DNA of 9,040 bases from Caldisericaceae bacterium (GTDB taxonomy: Bacteria; Calditrichota; Calditrichia; Calditrichales; Calditrichaceae): contig JAGHBR010000210.1 in NCBI GenBank assembly GCA_021160885.1, positions 1 through 9,040 on the forward strand, given 5' to 3'. Shown piece by piece: positions 5,982-9,040 of the stretch. The notes under the pieces are model-generated. The model was not told where the DNA came from and did not search any database. It saw nothing but the letters and a program-made list of their open reading frames with translations. A program made the position numbers and the translations under genes. The number at the start of each line of letters is the position of its first letter. Position 1 is the first letter of the stretch.

Positions 5982-7467
5982 TATCGAAAAATACGACAAA
6001 TTAACGGAAAAACATTTAGCGACCATTCACCGCTTAACCCGGCAAATGTCCGCCATGAGCGATGAAGAAAATGTGCTGGACACCTTGTTAAATCAGTTGA
6101 TTGATGAAACCGGAGCCGAGGTAGGTGCCTTTATTTATTATGATCAAGAACAGGATCGTTTTATTCCACGCAGCATCATCACGCGCGGCATTCCTTCCAA
6201 TGAAGAAATTAATTTTTCGCAAACCGTATTTCAACAAATCCTGAAAACGCGGCAGGCCATTCTGTCTTTTGACACGCAAAGCGATTCCAATTATCAGAAT
6301 GCCCAGAGCGTGATAATTAATCAGATCCATTCTATTTTGGCCTTTCCTTTAATCATCAAAGACCAGGTTTACGGCATTCTGTATTTTGACAGTCGCAAAA
6401 ACCGACAGCATTTTAACGAAGCCAACCGGCAATTTTTGTCCCTGTTTTCGGCCATTGCTTCTTTAGCCATGGAACAAATTCTAACCAGGCGAAAATATGA
6501 AAACGAAAACATTATTTTAAGGAATCGCCTGGAGCAGCCTTCGCGCATTCCGGCTTTGATTGGCGAATCGCCGGTCATGCAAAAACTGTTTTCCATCATC
6601 AACAAAGTGGCCAAAACGGATGTTTCGGTGCTAATCACCGGCGAGAACGGCACAGGCAAAGAACTGGTGGCTCGCGCCATTCACGATTTAAGCGACCGGC
6701 ATGACAAGCCGTTTATTGCTCAATACATTGGCAATATTCCGGCCACCATTTTGGAGAGTGAATTGTTTGGCTACAAAAAAGGCGCATTCACCGGCGCGAC
6801 AGCCGATCGGATCGGCTTGTTCGAAGCAGCCAATGGCGGCACTCTGTTTTTAGATGAAATTGGAGACCTGCCTTTTGAATTGCAGGCCAAACTGCTGCGC
6901 ATTTTGCAGAACAAAGAATTTAAACGCTTGGGAGAAAACCTGATACGCCATGCGGATGTACGTATTGTGGCAGCCACCAATCAAGACTTAACCCAGTTAA
7001 TCAAAGAAGGAAAATTTAGAGAAGACCTGTACTACCGTCTAAATGTAGTGCGCATTGTAGTTCCGCCACTGCGTGATCGTAAGTCCGATATTCCCTTACT
7101 GGTCAATCACTTCCTACAAAAGGACAATCCCGACATGCAGATCAGCAATGCCGCTTTAAAGAAATTAATGGATTACAACTGGCCGGGTAATGTCCGTCAA
7201 TTAGAAAATATTATTAAGCGTACATGTATTATGGCTGCCAACAGCACGATTGAACCGGAAGACATTCAATTGGATGACTTGGAAGTGGAAGCCTCAAACA
7301 ATCTGTTACCGGAAAAATTAGAGACTGAGGCCACCCTGGAGGAAATTAAAAACTACATTATTAAACGGAGACTGGAACAGTTTAATGGCAACAAAACCAG
7401 AGCGGCAAAGAGTCTTAACATCTCTCTTCGGGCATTACAACTTAAAGCAAAGGAGCTTGGTCTGTAA
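5971..7467 (+). CDS. Sigma-54-dependent transcriptional activator, GAF-AAA+-Fis HTH
   Basis: A 498-residue bacterial enhancer-binding protein. Residues about 35-170 form a GAF sensor domain (GAFIYYDQ, AFPLIIKDQVYGILYFDS); there is no receiver domain, so control is probably by ligand or partner protein rather than a standard phospho-Asp. The AAA+ domain spans about 194-435. Its motifs are Walker A GENGTGKE (224-231, normally GESGTGKE), the sigma-54 contact loop GAFTGA (271-276), Walker B TLFLDEIGDL (291-300), sensor I AATNQD (334-339), arginine-finger region FREDLYYRLNVVRI (349-362) and sensor II WPGNVRQLEN (404-413). The C-terminus (463-498) is a Fis-type helix-turn-helix with GNKTRAAKSLNIS. 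All parts needed for ATP-driven opening of sigma-54 promoters are present. ATG 5971 lies inside the end of the lipoprotein gene and lacks its own clear ribosome binding site, so translation is probably coupled. Its stop overlaps the kinase start by one base. The targets are unknown. Confidence 0.95.
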   Translation: MSNNIEKYDKLTEKHLATIHRLTRQMSAMSDEENVLDTLLNQLIDETGAEVGAFIYYDQEQDRFIPRSIITRGIPSNEEINFSQTVFQQILKTRQAILSFDTQSDSNYQNAQSVIINQIHSILAFPLIIKDQVYGILYFDSRKNRQHFNEANRQFLSLFSAIASLAMEQILTRRKYENENIILRNRLEQPSRIPALIGESPVMQKLFSIINKVAKTDVSVLITGENGTGKELVARAIHDLSDRHDKPFIAQYIGNIPATILESELFGYKKGAFTGATADRIGLFEAANGGTLFLDEIGDLPFELQAKLLRILQNKEFKRLGENLIRHADVRIVAATNQDLTQLIKEGKFREDLYYRLNVVRIVVPPLRDRKSDIPLLVNHFLQKDNPDMQISNAALKKLMDYNWPGNVRQLENIIKRTCIMAANSTIEPEDIQLDDLEVEASNNLLPEKLETEATLEEIKNYIIKRRLEQFNGNKTRAAKSLNISLRALQLKAKELGL

Positions 7468-9008
7468 TGCTTAAAGCAATTGGTAATTATGAAATTCTGA
7501 AGGTGATTGCCGAGCATGGCCCCACCACAATCTGTTTGGCCAGGCATAAAAAGTTAAAACGAAAAACGTTTTTAAAGATTTTTAAAAGTGCTGATACATC
7601 ACTCCTTAAGCGCTTTGAGCGGGAAGCGCAGATTGTATCAGAACTTAACGATCCGCACATTGTATCGATTTATGATTTTGGCGAAGAAAACGGGCTCTAT
7701 TACATTGCCATGGAATATGTCGAGGGGGGTAATCTTAAAGAGTTTTTAGACTCTAATCCCCTTTCTCCTGAACAAAAGTTAGAACTGGCCTACAAAATAA
7801 CAGAAGCCGTTGCTGTTTTACACAAAAAGAACTTTATTCACCGGGATTTAAAGCCTGAAAACATTCTGGTTGATCAAAACCAAAACATCAAGCTGACCGA
7901 CTTTGGTATTGCGTTTAATGAAGCTTTGCACCGCATGACGACAGAAGGTTCATTGCTTGGCACGCCGTTGTACATGTCTCCGGAACAAATCAACAATCTG
8001 CCGCTCACGCCTGCCAGTGATGTTTTTTCACTGGGTATTATTTTTTACCAGATGGTCACCGGGTTACATCCGTTTGAAGCCCCGCGAATTGGGGAAATCT
8101 TTTCTCAAATTTTAACAAAAAAAATTGATGATTTAACTTCCTATTCAGAAAAATTTCCAGACTGGTTCTTAAATTTAATTCAAAAAATGCTCGAAAAAGA
8201 AATTGATCAGCGACCGGGTTCCACCACAGAAATTTTAAATGTGTTTCAAAAAAATTTAAAGATAGAGTCATCAACGTCTGCTCAAGAAGAAGCAGAAGAT
8301 GAAATTAAAAAAGTCAATGTGCTTTTTGTACTGGGAACGGCGGCTTTTGTTTTTATATTAGCCTTGTTTATCTGGTGGTTCTGGAACACAGAAGCCAATA
8401 ATCCAGCAAATGAGCCCAAAACCTCATTGGTGGATAGTCTGGTTACTACTCCGCTTGATACCAGCCAGGTTTTAACCATTAATAATAATGCAAATCAGGC
8501 CCAATTTCCCTCGTCCGAAACCAATTCAGATCACATTTTGCACCAGAAGAATCATGGTGTTTCGAATAATGATCTTCAACTAATTACAGTGATGATTAAA
8601 ACCAATCCCTGGTGTCGTGTTTATCTGAATTATCAACTGGTCGATTCAACTCCCATGCTAAAGCCTTTAAAACTAAAGCCCGGCGAGTATGTTTTGGGAC
8701 TTCAAAATCCAATGTTTCCTACTTACACACAAAAAATAAAAGTTGAGCCCGGCAAGAACAATGAATTTGAATTTAAACTCGATTCTCTTTTTTCTCGACT
8801 TGATTTACAGGTTTTACCCTGGGGCGATGTTTACATTGACGGTAAGTACCTTGGCAAAACCCCTTTGCAAAAACCGATTTACGTTACGCGGGAAAAACAT
8901 ATTTTGGAAATAAAAAATGATTATTATGGTACTTACAGCGATACCATTGATTTTAGTCGAAAAGGAAGAGTTCAGAAACTGATTGCTTTAAAAGATTTAA
9001 AAAAATAA
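7467..9008 (+). CDS. Membrane Ser/Thr protein kinase with tandem PEGA domains
   Basis: A 513-residue Hanks-type kinase. The catalytic domain is residues about 8-262: ATP lysine Lys37 (TFLKIF), helix-C Glu53 (FEREAQIV), HRDLKPENIL (125-134, catalytic Asp127), DFG 145-147, activation loop with Thr158 and Thr159, GTPLYMSPEQ (165-174) and SDVFSLGI (184-191). The glycine-rich loop is degenerate (IAEHGPTTIC, 14-23): the usual GxGxxG is reduced to Gly18. A charged linker (266-282) leads to one membrane helix (about 284-306) and a polar, Asn/Ser-rich spacer. Two PEGA repeats follow (about 371-437 with VYLNYQLVDSTPM, and about 443-509 with VYIDGKYLGKTPL), predicted to lie outside the cytoplasm. The topology suggests an envelope sensor that phosphorylates cytoplasmic proteins; the neighbouring activator is a plausible substrate, by inference from gene order only. 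ATG shares its A with the activator's TAA (TAATG at 7465-7469), indicating tight coupling. Confidence 0.93.
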   Translation: MLKAIGNYEILKVIAEHGPTTICLARHKKLKRKTFLKIFKSADTSLLKRFEREAQIVSELNDPHIVSIYDFGEENGLYYIAMEYVEGGNLKEFLDSNPLSPEQKLELAYKITEAVAVLHKKNFIHRDLKPENILVDQNQNIKLTDFGIAFNEALHRMTTEGSLLGTPLYMSPEQINNLPLTPASDVFSLGIIFYQMVTGLHPFEAPRIGEIFSQILTKKIDDLTSYSEKFPDWFLNLIQKMLEKEIDQRPGSTTEILNVFQKNLKIESSTSAQEEAEDEIKKVNVLFVLGTAAFVFILALFIWWFWNTEANNPANEPKTSLVDSLVTTPLDTSQVLTINNNANQAQFPSSETNSDHILHQKNHGVSNNDLQLITVMIKTNPWCRVYLNYQLVDSTPMLKPLKLKPGEYVLGLQNPMFPTYTQKIKVEPGKNNEFEFKLDSLFSRLDLQVLPWGDVYIDGKYLGKTPLQKPIYVTREKHILEIKNDYYGTYSDTIDFSRKGRVQKLIALKDLKK

Positions 9009-9025
9009 GCCGATGAGGTTTTTTT

Positions 9026-9040
9026 ATGATTGGTAGAACG
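9026..9040 (+). CDS. Start of a further gene (3' partial), possibly another Ser/Thr kinase
   Basis: Seventeen bases after the kinase stop, a GAGG (9014-9017) precedes ATG 9026 at normal spacing, and the frame reads MIGRT before the window ends. Many Ser/Thr kinases of Calditrichota- and Ignavibacteria-like bacteria begin MIG(K/R)TISHYKIL, so a second kinase is a reasonable guess. Five residues cannot prove it. Same strand and close spacing place it in the signalling operon. Confidence 0.4.

Overview
This 9,040-base, AT-leaning bacterial window has every gene on the + strand. No rRNA, tRNA, CRISPR array or insertion sequence was recognised. It falls into two functional blocks separated by an AT-rich gap at about 4735-5006. 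The organism cannot be named with certainty. The NPFDP-type lipoprotein start, the GAF/sigma-54 activator, the Ser/Thr kinase with PEGA repeats, and a following gene that opens MIGRT together suggest the FCB side of Bacteria, with Calditrichota (Caldithrix-like) as my best guess. This is an inference from gene style, not from a marker gene.

Block 1 (3-4734) is the 3' end of a nonribosomal peptide, or mixed peptide/polyketide, biosynthetic gene cluster. It begins with the last 41 residues of a thioesterase-like domain, probably the terminal domain of an assembly-line megasynthase. A PAPS-type sulfotransferase with a TTG start follows, then an EntS-like MFS exporter, an MbtH-like protein, a type II editing thioesterase and an Sfp-type phosphopantetheinyl transferase. 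The roles fit together. The PPTase arms carrier domains, MbtH supports adenylation domains, the type II thioesterase clears stalled carriers, the terminal domain releases the product, the sulfotransferase may tailor it, and the MFS protein may export it. The megasynthase itself lies upstream of the window.

The gap (4735-5006) has no convincing gene. It holds an imperfect, extended stem-loop at 4799-4844 and a short AT-rich direct repeat just upstream of the second block.

Block 2 (5007-9040) is a compact signalling operon of three genes with overlapping ends, plus the first codons of a fourth. The first is a putative lipoprotein with a regulatory-like beta domain and a C-terminal Fn3-like domain. 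Next comes a GAF-AAA+-Fis sigma-54 activator (11-base overlap). Then comes a membrane Ser/Thr kinase with tandem PEGA domains (1-base overlap). A new gene starts at 9026. The lipoprotein is unusual: its best start (ATG 5007, with a Shine-Dalgarno site and a good signal peptide) is followed by an in-frame TAA at codon 4, while the remaining frame is intact.

The most interesting points are the codon-4 stop in the lipoprotein, the lipoprotein/activator/kinase module as a possible envelope-sensing circuit, the kinase's degenerate glycine-rich loop beside otherwise intact catalytic motifs, the sulfotransferase next to an assembly-line release domain, and the intergenic stem-loop.
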